Source of the DNA: Vanessa cardui
Taxonomy: Eukaryota; Arthropoda; Insecta; Lepidoptera; Nymphalidae
Direction: 5' to 3'
DNA: 64,000 nt
Assembly: GCF_905220365.1 (NCBI RefSeq)
Contig: NC_061143.1
Coordinates: 4,526,001 to 4,590,000 of the forward strand
The notes below the pieces were generated by a model. The model was not told the origin of the DNA. It saw only the letters and a program-made list of their open reading frames with translations, and made no database searches. The translations under genes were made by a program, and so were the position numbers. Positions 21,854-34,388 of the stretch are shown piece after piece; position 1 is the stretch's first letter; each line of letters starts with the position of its first letter.

Positions 21854-23456
21854 GTTTGCTATCATTATTATATATTTAATCCCATATTAAGAATGCTTGA
21901 TTTTTTAACATGAAATGATCTTATGGTGCGAAAAAGTTTCAAAGTTACAGCTTATTATAATCGAAAGGTTATTTTGGAAGCCCTAATCGAATTGAGGACA
22001 CTTATTAAGAGTGTTTTTTTATTTGTCATAATTATTTTTTAATTGCATTGTGTCTAGTTTTATTTTTCGATAATGAATACACAATTTGAATTCATAATAT
22101 CAATTAACGTATTCAATAAAATTAAAAAAAAGGTATGAATTTTGTAAAAATGTAGTTTTAAATGTAATTTTAGACGATTATTACAAGGCATTGAAGCAGG
22201 CGGACACTAAAGTTAAGTCTAAAAGAATCAGTTTGATGCCGGAACACAGGGTACCGGAATCAACCGTTGACGTTCCTGCAAATTCGGATCAAGCTGCATC
22301 CGTGGCTCCATCTGTGTCTTACACAAATAACATAACTACAACATTCATATATGATAATTACAATACTTTAACAGAAATTAAAATAACGAAAGTGTCACAA
22401 GTACCGGTTATTCTGCTAAAGATAATCGGCTTATTAGTACCATACTACAAGAATTTAGTACGATTAAGTATTACCAACTGTGGAATCGATATGTACACTA
22501 TACACGAATTGGGAAAAATGGTTAATGTGTCAACAATTACAGAAATATGTCTTGACGGATCACCTTTAGCAAGCGACGATTATAGTATGTTATTGAGAAG
22601 CAGTCTCAGGTATCTCTCATTATGCAGATGTAAGGTAAATGATGAGGCTTGCGAAATAATCGCTTCGAAGCTACACCACGCGGCCGCTGCTGATAATTTA
22701 TTGCTTTTAAATCTATCCTCAAACCACATAACAGATGAGGGAGTGAAATATTTCGGATGTGCGTTGAGAACTAATAGACATTTGCGGTATTTAAATTTGG
22801 CCGACAACCACATCAACGACGACGGTGCCTCTTACTTATTTGACGTGTTAATTGAATTTCCTCTAACAAGTGACGAAATATTAAATATGCGTCAAAAGCG
22901 ATTAGATTATTTTAAATATAGAAATACTCTGTATAAAAAATACTTAGATAAATATTGTAAAGGATCGTTTGATCAAATCAGTCAAAGTACTTCGTCGAAA
23001 AGAAAGAAAACATCAACTACAACGTTAAAAAGTAAATCTAGTGCTAGAAAAGAAAAGGAGAGACCAAGCAGTGTAATTGAAGAATTTGTTAAAACAAAGG
23101 CCGAAATGATGCTTGCCGAAATATTAGGACCTTTACAATATCCATTTCTTCCGCACTCTATAAAGAAAATTGATGGTTATATATACAGCTTCGGCAATAT
23201 GACGCTTGCTTCACTAAATTTGGCATATAACAATTTATCGTATATATCAATTAAAAAATTATATAAAGTTATACTTTATCAAAATTCGGTAAGAAATATA
23301 ACACAGGGTGGCCTTGTTAAGGTTGTAGTTGACGGTAACAATCTGCCTACAAGTTGCATGGAAATGGCAGACATAAATGAATTAATGACAAAAATGATTG
23401 GACAACTTAGTAAGAACGTAGACTTACTTCCTCGGAGGAGTCGAGCTATGAAATAG
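21682..23456 (+). CDS. LRRC71-like leucine-rich repeat protein, copy B
   Basis: Two exons (21682-21853 and 22174-23456) join at CAAG|GTTTGC ... TTTTAG|ACGATT in phase 1, giving 484 residues. The N-terminus is Ser/Lys/Arg-rich (MKSPKSTKSLRSIRSARSGK). LRRs follow at about 150-285, for example LLLLNLSSNHITDEGVKYFG and LRYLNLADNHINDDGASYL. A Ser/Lys linker follows at about 290-365, then a C-terminal LRR pair containing LASLNLAYNNLSYISIKKL and LVKVVVDGNNLP. The domain order and intron position equal those of copy A, so the two are tandem duplicates, well diverged. The family is LRRC71-like; an axonemal role is inferred only. A poly(A) signal lies just 22 bp after the stop. Confidence 0.8.
22174..23456 (+). 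CDS. LRRC71-like B, exon 2
   Basis: 1,283 nt from acceptor TTTTAG to the TAG at 23454-23456, carrying all the LRRs. The open frame continues upstream of the first ATG to the acceptor, as expected for an internal exon boundary. Confidence 0.86.
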
Positions 23457-23478
23457 AGAGAGTAAGATGTTTATTTTA

Positions 23479-23484
23479 AATAAA
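23479..23484 (+). terminator. Poly(A) signal of LRRC71-like B
   Basis: AATAAA begins 22 bp after the stop codon, giving a very short predicted 3'UTR. Confidence 0.6.
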
Positions 23485-23554
23485 AATATATAAATATGTT
23501 GCTCGAAATATATTTCTTTATTTAGCTTTTTGTTTTATTTACAAAATGAAATGC

Positions 23555-23560
23555 TTTATT
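23555..23560 (-). terminator. Candidate poly(A) signal of the CPAP1-like gene
   Basis: AATAAA on the minus strand about 378 bp after the stop; further copies occur at 23539-23534 and 23522-23517. Which one is used cannot be told from sequence. Confidence 0.4.
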
Positions 23561-23937
23561 AATACTTTACATACTAAATCGTAATAAAACTATAATGAAA
23601 CTCTATTAATCAAAATATATGTATGTTTGTACTTTACGAACACTTACTTTTGCAACAAAATTCTACATTTATGAGAATTTAAAATATACATTACAATGTA
23701 GTCCAAAAATATAGTAATACTTTTAAATGTACAGTTTTATATAAAGAGGTAAAGATAGTTTCATACATATTATACAGACTAAGCGATTCAGATTTTTTAC
23801 ACCAACATTCACATTTGTCAACGTTTTCTCTTAAAGGTTCAAACATGCATTATTAAATATTAAAAGTGGCATTTTGGAAACTTAAACTAACGAATAAATC
23901 TAAGTTTTTCAGTATTAAGATCCAATATACGGAGCAT

Positions 23938-25754
23938 TCAGTTTCTAGGTGGGAGGTATTCTCTGTTAGGTTGAGGGCTTGGATAATTAATATCGCTTGG
24001 TCCTTGAGGTCTACCAGTACCAGATGGGAAGCTTGGTCCAGAAGGTTTTCCTGACGGATAACCTTGGTTACCTGCTCCAGGGTAGCTTGTTGTGCTTTGA
24101 GATCCAGGATAGTTCGCTGAGCTCGGACCTTGCGATCCCTGAGTGGGATAAGTTCCTGGGTACGAGCCAGAGCCTTGTTGTCCTGTAGGGCCACTAGGGT
24201 ACGAGCCTGGGCTGCTAGGGTAAGACCCGGGTTTTTGTGATCCTGGTCCGCTAGGGTAATAGCCTGGTTGTTGTGATCCGGTGCCACTGGGGTATGAACC
24301 AGGGCGTTGGGACCCAGGGCCGCTAGGACGAGTTCCTGGTTGTTGTGCTCCAGGGCTGTACGAACCCGGTTGCTGACCGCCAGGACCGCTAGGATAAGAA
24401 CCGGGCCGTTGCGCACCAGGGCTTCCGGGGTATGAGCCCGGTTGTTGTGTTCCAGGACCACTAGGATAAGACCCAGGCCTTTGCGGACCAGGGCTTCCGG
24501 GATATGAGCTCGGTTGTTGACCGCTTGGATAATAGCCTGGCTGTTGTGGTCCTTGACTGCTAGGATAGGAACCTGGTGATTGAGTACCAGGGCCACTAGG
24601 ACGAGCTCCAGGTTGTTGAGCACCAGGGCCACTAGGATAAGATCCCGGATAACTTGGTTTTTGAGATCCCTGAGTTCCGGGAAAACCAGCTGATGGGCGT
24701 TGTGAACCTGTACCACCAGGGTACCCAGATACTGGTCCTTGCGGACCTGAGTTGCCTGGATAGCCTGCTGACGGACCTTGTGGTCCAGTACTGCCTGGAT
24801 AAGAACCTTGAGGTCCTGTGATTCCTGGATAGTTTGTTGATGGGCCTTGTGGTCCAGAACTGCCAGGATAAGATCCTTGAGGGCCTTGAGGAATTCCACC
24901 ATGAGATCCCATTATGGAATAATCATATAGATTTGCGTTCAGTCCGTAAAAACTGGGAGCAGAGTTACAGTCAAATTGATTCCACCAGACGCAGACGAAA
25001 AACTCTTGAGAAAATATTGTTCCGTTGGGACATAGAAAGTCGTAAGTTATATTATTGGCACAAACATGGAATACTTGGCATCGAGCTTCGACGTCTGCGT
25101 AATATCCTGGATAAGATTGAGCGTCACACCTGAACGATGTTTCGGGGACGACTGAGAGTATAGGATAATCTCTATCCGGTTCACCGGGTATAGCTGAATA
25201 ATCTCCACCTTCAGAACCACTGTTATCATCTATGCCGAAATTGGGAGTGTCTGGTGAGCCAGGTCTAAAACCGGGTGAACCTGGTCCAAATCCCGGACTT
25301 CCGGTATTTTGTCCTTGACCTGGGTAGTTCTGTCCTGGATAATTCGAACCTTGACCTGGGTAGTTTTGTCCGGGATAGTTTGAACCTTGCCCTGGGTAGT
25401 TTTGTCCAGGATAATTTGATCCCTGTCCTGGAACACCAGAAGGACCCGTTGGTCCGCCTGGACTTTGTCCTGGATAAGACTGACCGGGATAGTTAGTTGA
25501 TGGCCGATTGTAGTCTTGATTATTTGAAGGGTAGCCAGAAGGTCCAGATGGATAACTTGGTGTTGTGCCCGAACCGACTCCTGGGTATCCATTTTGTTGT
25601 GGCGTGTTTGGGTATGATGGAGAGGTTTGTGTACCAGGATATCCGCTTGTGGGTCCTGGTTGATAGCCGGGGCCACTTGGCGTCGAGGGGTTGTATGGTT
25701 TATTCGGTTTGTTATATTCATATCCACTTTGAGCGACTGCTATCGACAGTAACA
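23938..25754 (-). CDS. CPAP1-like gene, main coding exon
   Basis: 1,817 nt from acceptor TTTTTTCAG (AG at 25756-25755) to the stop at 23940-23938. The frame stays open upstream to 25857, but that extension lacks a signal peptide placed at the N-terminus. Splicing to the exon at 31769 gives a textbook one, so the ATG at 25857 is not used as start. Confidence 0.88.
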
Positions 25755-28700
25755 CTGAAAAAAGAGGTTTTATTATAAATAAGGTGATTAACTCAAAGTG
25801 CTTAAAGGAATTATGAGGCATATTTAATTCATATATTATGCAATAGGTACGCGGCACAATTATTGTGTTAAAGTATTATAAAAAGTATATTCCCAGAAGG
25901 AATAATTTGGGCGACGTAGTACCTATGTCATTTAGATGGATAAACTGTTATTCATAAAAAGTGGTTATCACAAATAAATGCTGTGTTGTGTTTTTTTTTT
26001 GTTGAGACAAATAAACTGAAAACACACATCGACTCGCCTGCCAAAGTCTGTAAGGTAATTAATTATCCATTGCAGCATCTGTTTATGTACAGTAAAATAA
26101 TTTAAAAGTGCGTAATATTTCAAGGTCTGCTTAAGGTCAATTGCAAAGTTGTTAGAAAATGCTTAGGCCGATTTCAACATAAGTTAAATGGACTAAGTAT
26201 TTATTAACGTTTTATCTAATTTCCTCCCCTTGGCACAATGGACGCAGATGACATCGCGTGGGACCGGCCGGCTTCGGCGCTTGCGCAAGCCACGTATAAT
26301 GGGGAAATTGTTGTAATCGTAATGAACGTCTTTCGGTAACCGCCCAGTACCTAGTTATCATATGACATTCATGGAAACGCAACAATTTTACAAAAAAAAA
26401 AAATATAAAAACTTTTTTGATTTTTTTTTAATCATATAAAAACTATTTTTATTTGTAAACTTATTTCTAATTCTGGCGGAAACAGTTATCGTCATCGATA
26501 TAATATAAAATGAATAATATCAAAGGTGAATCCTTTGATATTATTAGGTATGATAATATGAGTATCATTAAAATTAATGAAATATTCGATGGATACTCGT
26601 TTCAATTTAAGTTGTATTATGTTGACTAAAATAATTGGTGACTGAATATTCCTACATCATAGTAATATTTGATAGTTATTATTAAATGTTCCAAATCTAG
26701 GCAAAGGCCTTAAACTTATCACATTAAGAATTTTCAACTTAATTACTTTATTGCACGTTGACGGGTCATCAATAGTTTTTTTCAATTTGAAATAAAATAC
26801 ACGAACATAATTAAAATTTTCGTAGTATAAATTCAATTTATAGTTTACATATTATTGTCGATTTTTTTTAAATTGGTGTTTCATCTAAATACTTTTATTT
26901 ACATAACTTCTACACAGTAAAGTATGAGTTAATAGTTTACAATGACATTCCTTCAGTACTGGTTTTATTTAGCAAGACTACCTATATATATAAATGAAAT
27001 TTAAATTAAAAATCGTAAAATTATGATGCCATGGAATCTACTTGATAAGAATCGTAGATAGAGAATATCAGAGTGACAATTTTTACACAAGTAATACAAT
27101 TTAAACTCGCTGTGTCATAGAAATAAATAATATTTAAATGGCCTAATAATTTCGGCACACGAAGTTTAACTCAGTATTGAAAATAAATACACCTAGAACC
27201 TTTTAAATATAATTATTAATCTAGAATACGTTACGAAATGAATAACAGTGAAAATTAACCTTATTTATTTAAAAGTTAGGAGTTTTACTAATTTTATTAG
27301 AACCTGCAATTATTATTCAAAATCGGTAAATTTGTTTAATTATGGTATTTTTTCATGACCATAATACATCATACATCCAAAGTCAAACGAGCTATTAGGT
27401 TATGCATTATGTTTAAAATTGACATATCGACGTTGAAACTTTACCTTTGACCTGTACATCCTTTTTTTTTTAAATAAAGCTACATTCACACGATACCAAA
27501 ATGACACGATTCATAATTGTTTCGTATATTTGCTTGCAAGTAAATAGAGTTAGAATAGGGAAGTCCTAAGTTCTCACGTAGAGGATACTCGTGCTGTGAG
27601 CTCACGATATAGAACAATGCACTAGGAAGCATAAGAACTGTATAAATCTGGTCCACATTTATTTCTGACTGGAAAATGATTTGACCGTATTCTAGAGAAA
27701 CTTGAGCGTCTGTTTAAGCTAATTGAAATAATTCTTAAGACGAATGGTTATTGTTACTTGAATTATTATACAACTTATTTCTCATTGATAAGTCTGTGTA
27801 TGTGTATCATTAATAAAATTACATTTGTGCTTATATATCTTTATAACCAACTTTTCTAGAGATTCTACGTAACGTAATTAATAATTTTTGACAATTATTA
27901 ATAATAGAGTTTTGGATGGAAATTTAATAAGAAGAACGGTATCAAAAGCGAGTTACGGTTACAGTTACGGATGGAGCGCACAGCAATCAAAAGATTATTC
28001 CATTTTTTTCGTTAAAACTGTAATGTTATTTTCCAGTTTTTATTGCTATAATCCCAAATAATCGAAAAAATAGTCAGATTAACGCAAACATTATCGTTAA
28101 GTCATTTTCCTATTCTATAAACGATTCAGTTCCGGTTCGATAAAAATTGGATTGTAGTATTGGAGTATTATATAGGGATCGTATCGTAAACGATATATAT
28201 TTGACTAAAATTTTTCCTTAGTAGTTCCTTACGATTAAGCTGAGATTATTTTTTGTGAGGAATCGTCGAAGAAAATCTGAAACGTATTCATCTCTATAAT
28301 ATAGAACAAAATCTCCGGATTTTTTCGCTTTCGTACTTCTATTTACTTTTCTTGCAATAATATTCCACGCGCTCTACTTGCCTATTATTATATAATGTGT
28401 TGATATAGTAATCAATAGATGCAATTTAAATCCATTACTAAAGGTTTTATTCAAAACAGTCGGCAATGCACAAAAGATTGTAAAACGCTTCGTTCATTTG
28501 CGTTTGCGTATTTTATTTGTTAGTTCATTTTCAAAAAGCGTGAACGTCGATATTTCTTAAGGCTACCGTTTGTTTAGAACATATAATATCCACTCGTAGC
28601 TAATGTTATACTCGTTGTATATATTATTTACGTTGTCTGAAAGCATTAATACACAAATAATTATTTTATTTTTTGTTATAAATAATCTTAACTCAATATT

Positions 28701-31700
28701 ACAGTAACATATTGGTATCCTAATTAGAAATCACCAGAAGTTCGGAAAAGAATATATGATAGCGAAATTTTAACTAATTTTAAAACCGTATATTTGAAGA
28801 TAGTCTGATAAACCATATAACAATTTTTAAAAAAGTCCCTATATATTTATATTTTCGGACGAAATGATCGATTTTTTAGAACTTTGGGCGTTTTCTGGAT
28901 TCATATTACATTGCTTAACAAAAAGGGCTACCTAAGTACCTATGTAAGTCGAGTGACAGGTGTAATACTAGAATGTAACGTTACACTGTGTTATTTAGCT
29001 AACTGAAGATAGTGTTATAACGAAAATGTTGCTATATATGTAACAGTATCAATCATATTTATCAAGTAATCGATACGTAGTGATATTTTTAGATTAGATA
29101 TTTATTAACCTGAGATTTAAGCTATATTATACGAAAGTAGTAGAATTACTTAAATGTCCTTAATAATTAAATTAAGAATTTACCTTTATATAAAGTTAGT
29201 TAGTTATAAGGGATCATAAGCATTTAGTCGTCCGATTAAATGTTTGTAATAACGATCAATTGATCGTTAGCTTTAATTACTAAGATGACGAACGTTAGCT
29301 ATTGGTGTATTTATAAAATCTATAACAATAGAAGATTTTGATTGGGTGTTTGAGATTGACGATTAAGGTGCAATTGAAAAATTATAAGTATATATTAAAA
29401 AGTTGATTATTTTGTACAAAAATGATTATATTTCGGAATTGTTTTAACTATACGCAAAATACTATTTTTACTTTGTTCACTTAGTTGTACTTTAGAGTAC
29501 AGTACGTTTCCCCAATTTTATGTATGATACAATTTTTCCCTGGATTTCTGGTAGTAGCAGTGGATTTTATAGATGACTTGTGCAGTATTGAATGGATAAA
29601 TACCTAACCTACCTAAAGGCAGAATGTTTTTACATTCTCCCTTTAGGTCGAGGGTTTGGTTGGGTTTATTTTACAACTACAGAGCTGAGATGGCCCAGTG
29701 GTGCCTTTTAATTGTTGATTGTGGGTTCAAACCTAGGCAAGCAACACTGACATTGCATGTGCTTAATTTGTGTTTGTAATTCGTGCTCGGTGGTAAAGGA
29801 AAACATCGTGAGGTTGCATGTGTCTAATCTCAATAAATTCTACCAACCCGCATTGAAGCAGCGTGGTGTAATATGCTCCATACATCCTCTTCAAAAGGAC
29901 AGGAGACCTTTTCCCAGCAGTGAGATATTTACAGGCTCTTATAAAATTTCAATCTAATCCTTGATGCTGTTTGATATTGAACCCGTGACTATATGTTTAA
30001 GTACTAAGGTTCCTACTATTGAGATTTGTCACCAGTTTTCTAAATAAATAAATAATTTTAAGCGTAGACTTAGTACTTACAATGTAAGGCAGTTGTAATA
30101 TTTAAATATTACATAATTATACTAACAATTCCCCTTATTAACTTTTACACAACAGCTTGAAAATCACTTAGATTGAAAGATTACAACAAACAAACGAACT
30201 TCATTTAAGTTGGAACTTTAAAGCAAAAGTACAATTTGCGAGATTTTTTTGCCAAATGAAGATTAAAATCACAATGAATTAGTAAGTACATTTAGTTCAG
30301 GGTTACGTTGCCAAATTAAGGAGGTAACATTTAACGATACAAAATTAAACTTGATCACCTCTTTTTAATTTAAGTATACAGCTTGGAGACACTACCACCA
30401 AGTAACGATATTTTTTCCTTTATGATCACAAATTGGATATTTCCCGGCTTTGAACTCATAAGCGCGTGTTCATTGGTCGATTTACAATCTTAACAAACGA
30501 CGATAGTGAATAGAAGTTTACTTTTGTTGGATATGAAAGAAGATAGAAAGGTGCAGTTATGTTTATCACACATTTAATTGCCAATTATGTTATGTAAATA
30601 CATAAAGAGAATGCGTCCAGTGACCTGCATCCCAAAGCATAGATCTTTGAAGACACTAGTTGATAATAATCTATTCTAATTTGCTATATCGTCTGTATTA
30701 ACTACGAAAACGGTGGTAGTGTTTAAATATTTACGATTCAAAAATGCTTCATTGTGAATATTACTTGTATAAAATACATATGATTTGATTTAATTTCATA
30801 AATGCGAAAGTAACTCTATCTTTGCTTCTTCAAGCTTATAAAGCTGAACCGATTTAAATAAAATTTGGTATAGTTTGAGTAAAATAAATAAATAAAGGTA
30901 AAGTAAATAATAGTTTGAGTCCCAGGGAAGGACACGGCTACTTTTCTGAATTTATGCCACGAGAGGATAAGGTACTGTGAAGGTTGTGTGCTATGGAGTA
31001 AACTGTTATAAATTTCGCGCAGCGAAAATCGCTGCAAGAGCGGGTTTGATCATTTGTACATAGATGTTACAAATGAAAAAAAAAATCGCTTCACACGTGT
31101 AGACATGATAAGGATTCTGTTTAATCATTCAATCTTTAGAGAATAATTGTTCGCACTTCATTAAGAACTTTAATAGTTTTATTGCAATTCTTAAAAATTC
31201 ATTCTCATGTATAAAGTTGTCATTTTCTGAATTGAGTTTATCAGGTTAACATAAAGTCGATACCGGTTCTGACTTTCTTGTCAAGCATTATTTCAGGATC
31301 TATCAAACGGAAAATTAGAAAATTATATTTATATAGTTTACTTTTCATTTATATATAAAAAAATAAGTTATCAAAATCATAGAAGGAATGCGTAATAATT
31401 AAAGAAAAATAAAGAGATAAGTAAAGAAAACAAAACTCTGTAATTTTAGGGAATAAAGCAGTCAGTATATCACATAGAATGGGAGGATTGATTATGAGAA
31501 ATATTCATGTTTTTTTATAATTTTACTTTAAGGGATGTCACAAAAATGTGTTTATAATCCCTAACTCTTACTTTAACCGGAAACCTAATACAAAATCCAA
31601 TGGTAGTCTGAATGGTACTCTAGCACCACATACAAAGTTTGAAATGAAATTTTAACTCGTTTAAGTATCTTTTATCTATTCTATCATGATGTAAGCTATT

Positions 31701-33707
31701 TGGAACTATGTATTTTAGGCAGTAATATTGTTGTGAAGTGTCATATTTAACTTTTTTTTAATACTTACTGCAAAACGTTGACAAACGTAGCATGTTGTTG
31801 GTGTCGCTTGGAAACCCTAAACTAAATCTGTAAAAAAAAAACATATGAATTAACGTTAAAAAAAACAAAAATCAAATCGCAGCTGAACTGAACCTCTCAG
31901 TAATAAAACTATCAATTAAATGAAATACCTACACGATAATCATTTAAAAATAAAAAATATTGATAAATAATTCACAAAAATAATATAACTTCGAATATAT
32001 TGAAACGAACTTAATGATAGCGATACCTTTAGATTGCATAAACGAAAAATCTTCCGGAAAACTTATTTCCCTTTTAATTATAATTTATTTTATATATAAA
32101 TAGACATTATTGTCTATTTAATAATTGCATAAAATTTGAAATACGAATTAAATAATGCCCTCGGAGTGCACTAAGCAAACGTGACCATTAGTTTTTATAG
32201 CGATCCATTCATATACTGTAAGGATTCTTTGTAACTTGTAAATCTCTAAAGAACATCATCATTCATATCTATGAAAAGCTAATAGAATATTCCTCGTAAA
32301 AGACGTAATTTGTGCAAATGATTAGTATTTAAAAAATATATCAATAAAATAATCTCTGTCTCCATAGAGATTTCCTGTTTTTAAATATATAAGATATTTA
32401 AAGTGACCTACACTGTTTCATTTATTGAATTTATATTACTGGACGATATACGTAATGGAATGGTGTCCTTGGAATGGAAAAAAACAAAAGGCACGTCAGA
32501 TCAAAAGATGATGATTTAAGAATACTTAAATTAATTAACTTTATTATATCTAGACTTAATATTATATATTTATAGGTTATTTATGTTTATTTTGGTGAGC
32601 GAGTAAAAGCTTTTGGTATTATCATTATAGTATATATATATACTGTTAAATTAAGTCTAAAAATTATAGCTGAATGATTCTCTATAATATTAAAGTCACA
32701 GGTGTAGTACTGTCCGCTAAATTGTAACACGTTTAACTAGAGGGTAAAATAAGTACCTAGGTATCAAGAAAATAATTTAAAAAAAAATTGCACAAAAATA
32801 TATTTGAAATATTGCTTCTTGAATATTACTTAAATATATGCACTATGTCGTTCATAAGTAAATTAAAAAATAAATGTTCTCGCTACTATTGACATCCGTT
32901 CTTGGAGTATTCCAATGCTATAAAATTAAGTGCTATACAAAAAAGACAGCTACATAATGGTAGGTTTTTGTCACTTAATTGGTTCACATTATAATTAGAA
33001 AAGAAAAGTAGTGGAAATCATCAATTACCATTATTGGATTGATTTGAGATGTATTTGTTGGATCTTTGTGTAGAATACGGATTTCCTAAGAAAAACTTTT
33101 CAATTAAATTGTTTATTTTTGCTACTTCTACTAACTATGTGGATGAAGGTTGTAATTGTTTTATTCTCTACATGGTTACTCCTTTAGACTAAATTAATTT
33201 CATAATTTGAGTAATAAAGACAATTTATTGTATCAATAAATTTAACGGTACCTATTAAATATATTAACAATGAGAGTTCCTTTTTTTTAAAGGATATTAC
33301 TTATTTTAATATATTTACCGTTCGTTTACGTAAAATCTATATTATCTTTTAATTTAAAAATATAAGCATTTTTGGTCCGTATGCAATTTAAAAAATAAAC
33401 GGATTAGGGCGGACGGATTATTTCGCCTAACAAATTTCGCATAAAAAAATCATTTATTTCATTTTAAACTGTAGTTAAATTCACACAAATTTAAATTATC
33501 TAAATATTTTTATAAGATTATAATTTAAAATTAAGAAAATATTTAAAAAAAAACCAATAATAAAATCACTTAAAATTCACATAACACACGTATTTTAGGC
33601 CTTATGCGTATTTTTTTACCACACAATATTTAAACTTAACTTTTTTAATATTTGGAACACATTTTAAACTCACCGTACGTACGAAGCGCGAGCGAGTCTG
33701 CGCAACT
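23938..33707 (-). CDS. Secreted Pro/Gly/Ser/Tyr-rich protein with one chitin-binding type-2 domain (CPAP1-like)
   Basis: Coding exons 31793-31769 and 25754-23938 join in phase 1 (TGC A|TG TTA) to give 613 residues. The N-terminus MLRLSTFCMLLSIAVAQSGY is a signal peptide with likely cleavage after AVAQ. Residues about 20-195 are Pro/Gly/Ser/Tyr-rich, including tandem GSNYPGQNYPGQ units. A peritrophin-A/ChtBD2 domain has six cysteines at 218, 234, 240, 250, 263 and 271, spaced 15-5-9-12-7 as in that family, with CPNGTIFSQEFFVCVWWNQF. Residues about 290-613 are a long tail of PSGPGxQQPGSYPS-type repeats. ChtBD2 proteins of this one-domain group (cuticular proteins analogous to peritrophins) bind chitin in cuticle and are exported. 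A tissue or assembly role is inference. The mRNA would start at a non-coding exon at 33707-33674. It is convergent with LRRC71-like B. Confidence 0.85.
25755..31768 (-). other. Large intron of the CPAP1-like gene
   Basis: 6,014 bp between the start-codon exon and the main exon. It holds one SINE (29682-29938), a GC-rich island at 26225-26345, and hairpins at 26513-26545 and 29612-29646. No nested gene is supported. Confidence 0.7.
29682..29938 (+). mobile_element. tRNA-derived SINE, family A
   Basis: Head GAGCTGAGATGGCCCAGTGG and B box GTGGGTTCAAACC are clear. The body is shortened and the tail ends CAGCAGTGAGATATTTACAG. The A-to-B-box part is deleted. Confidence 0.75.
31769..31827 (-). CDS. 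CPAP1-like gene, start-codon exon (coding 31793-31769)
   Basis: The acceptor TTTTTTTTTACAG precedes 34 nt of 5'UTR, then AACAACATG with ATG at 31793. It encodes MLRLSTFC plus one base and ends at A|GTAAGTAT. Joined to the main exon it gives a complete hydrophobic signal peptide in frame. The intron between them is 6,014 bp. Confidence 0.78.
33674..33707 (-). other. Predicted non-coding first exon of the CPAP1-like gene
   Basis: A 34-nt segment runs from an initiator-like ACAGTT (A at 33707) to the donor ACG|GTGAGTTT. It sits upstream of the start-codon exon, which needs such a partner because it begins with an acceptor. Confidence 0.5.
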
Positions 33708-33738
33708 GTACCTTAGTATCATTACACGCGCTTATATG
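33706..33738 (-). promoter_or_regulatory. TATA-box core promoter of the CPAP1-like gene
   Basis: On the minus strand CATATAAGCGCG has its TATAAG at 33736-33731, placing the first T 29 bases before the A of TACAGTTG (33707). That is the expected TATA-to-initiator spacing. The region is GC-richer than its flanks. Confidence 0.5.
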
Positions 33739-34224
33739 TCTTTGCAATAGTCACCACCACCTCGAAGGGATGGATGGCACTTGAAATAAATGTAAGCGAT
33801 TTTGCAAAATAACTGGGTCAGGTACCTTATGCTTTGTACGTGGCTTAAGCATATAATTATTAACAGATGAACCGAGGTACATCTTAAACTTTAGTTATTA
33901 TACATTGAGATAATAAATTAAGCTAGACTTTACATTTATCAGCTTGCTCAATATGGAGAACGCTTTACAAACAATTCAGTTTATTCATGATTAAAATCCC
34001 TTATTTTTAGTATCACAATTATTTAATATAACATATTTTAATAGTTGACAGATAAATTATGTGATGTGCGCTTGAAATTTATTTAAATGTATGTAATACT
34101 TGTTACAGCAATTCTATTATTATTATCTTTTAAATAAAACGTCTTTTCTCAGAGGAAGAGGAGGTTTTGATTCAATATATACATGCTGTTACTTTACTAA
34201 AAGTAATTAAATCAATACTAATAC

Positions 34225-34388
34225 TCTAAATGTTAAAGTAACTCTGTATGTCGCTCTTTGACGACCAAACCGCTGAATTTGATGAGATTTCGTATGAAGC
34301 AACCTCCAAGAAAGGAAAGGGTACTTTCTTTGAATGACACATGACAACCAACACGTAAAACGAGAGCGAAGTCGCGGGCCTCAACTAG
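34225..34388 (+). mobile_element. Helitron fragment, second family
   Basis: TAACTCTGTATGTCGCTCTT, GACGACCAAACCGCTGAATT and an end GCGAAGTCGCGGGCCTCAAC followed by CTAG|T. A related copy lies at 49888-50023. Confidence 0.5.

Noticed and set aside
23853..24902. 349-codon open frame on the minus strand
   Set aside because: Another frame of the Pro/Gly-rich exon of the CPAP1-like gene; the true frame is fixed by the ChtBD2 domain and signal peptide.
25755..25857. Upstream extension of the CPAP1-like frame to an ATG at 25857
   Set aside because: It reads through an intron; a strong acceptor at 25755-25756 joined to 31769 gives a proper N-terminal signal peptide.
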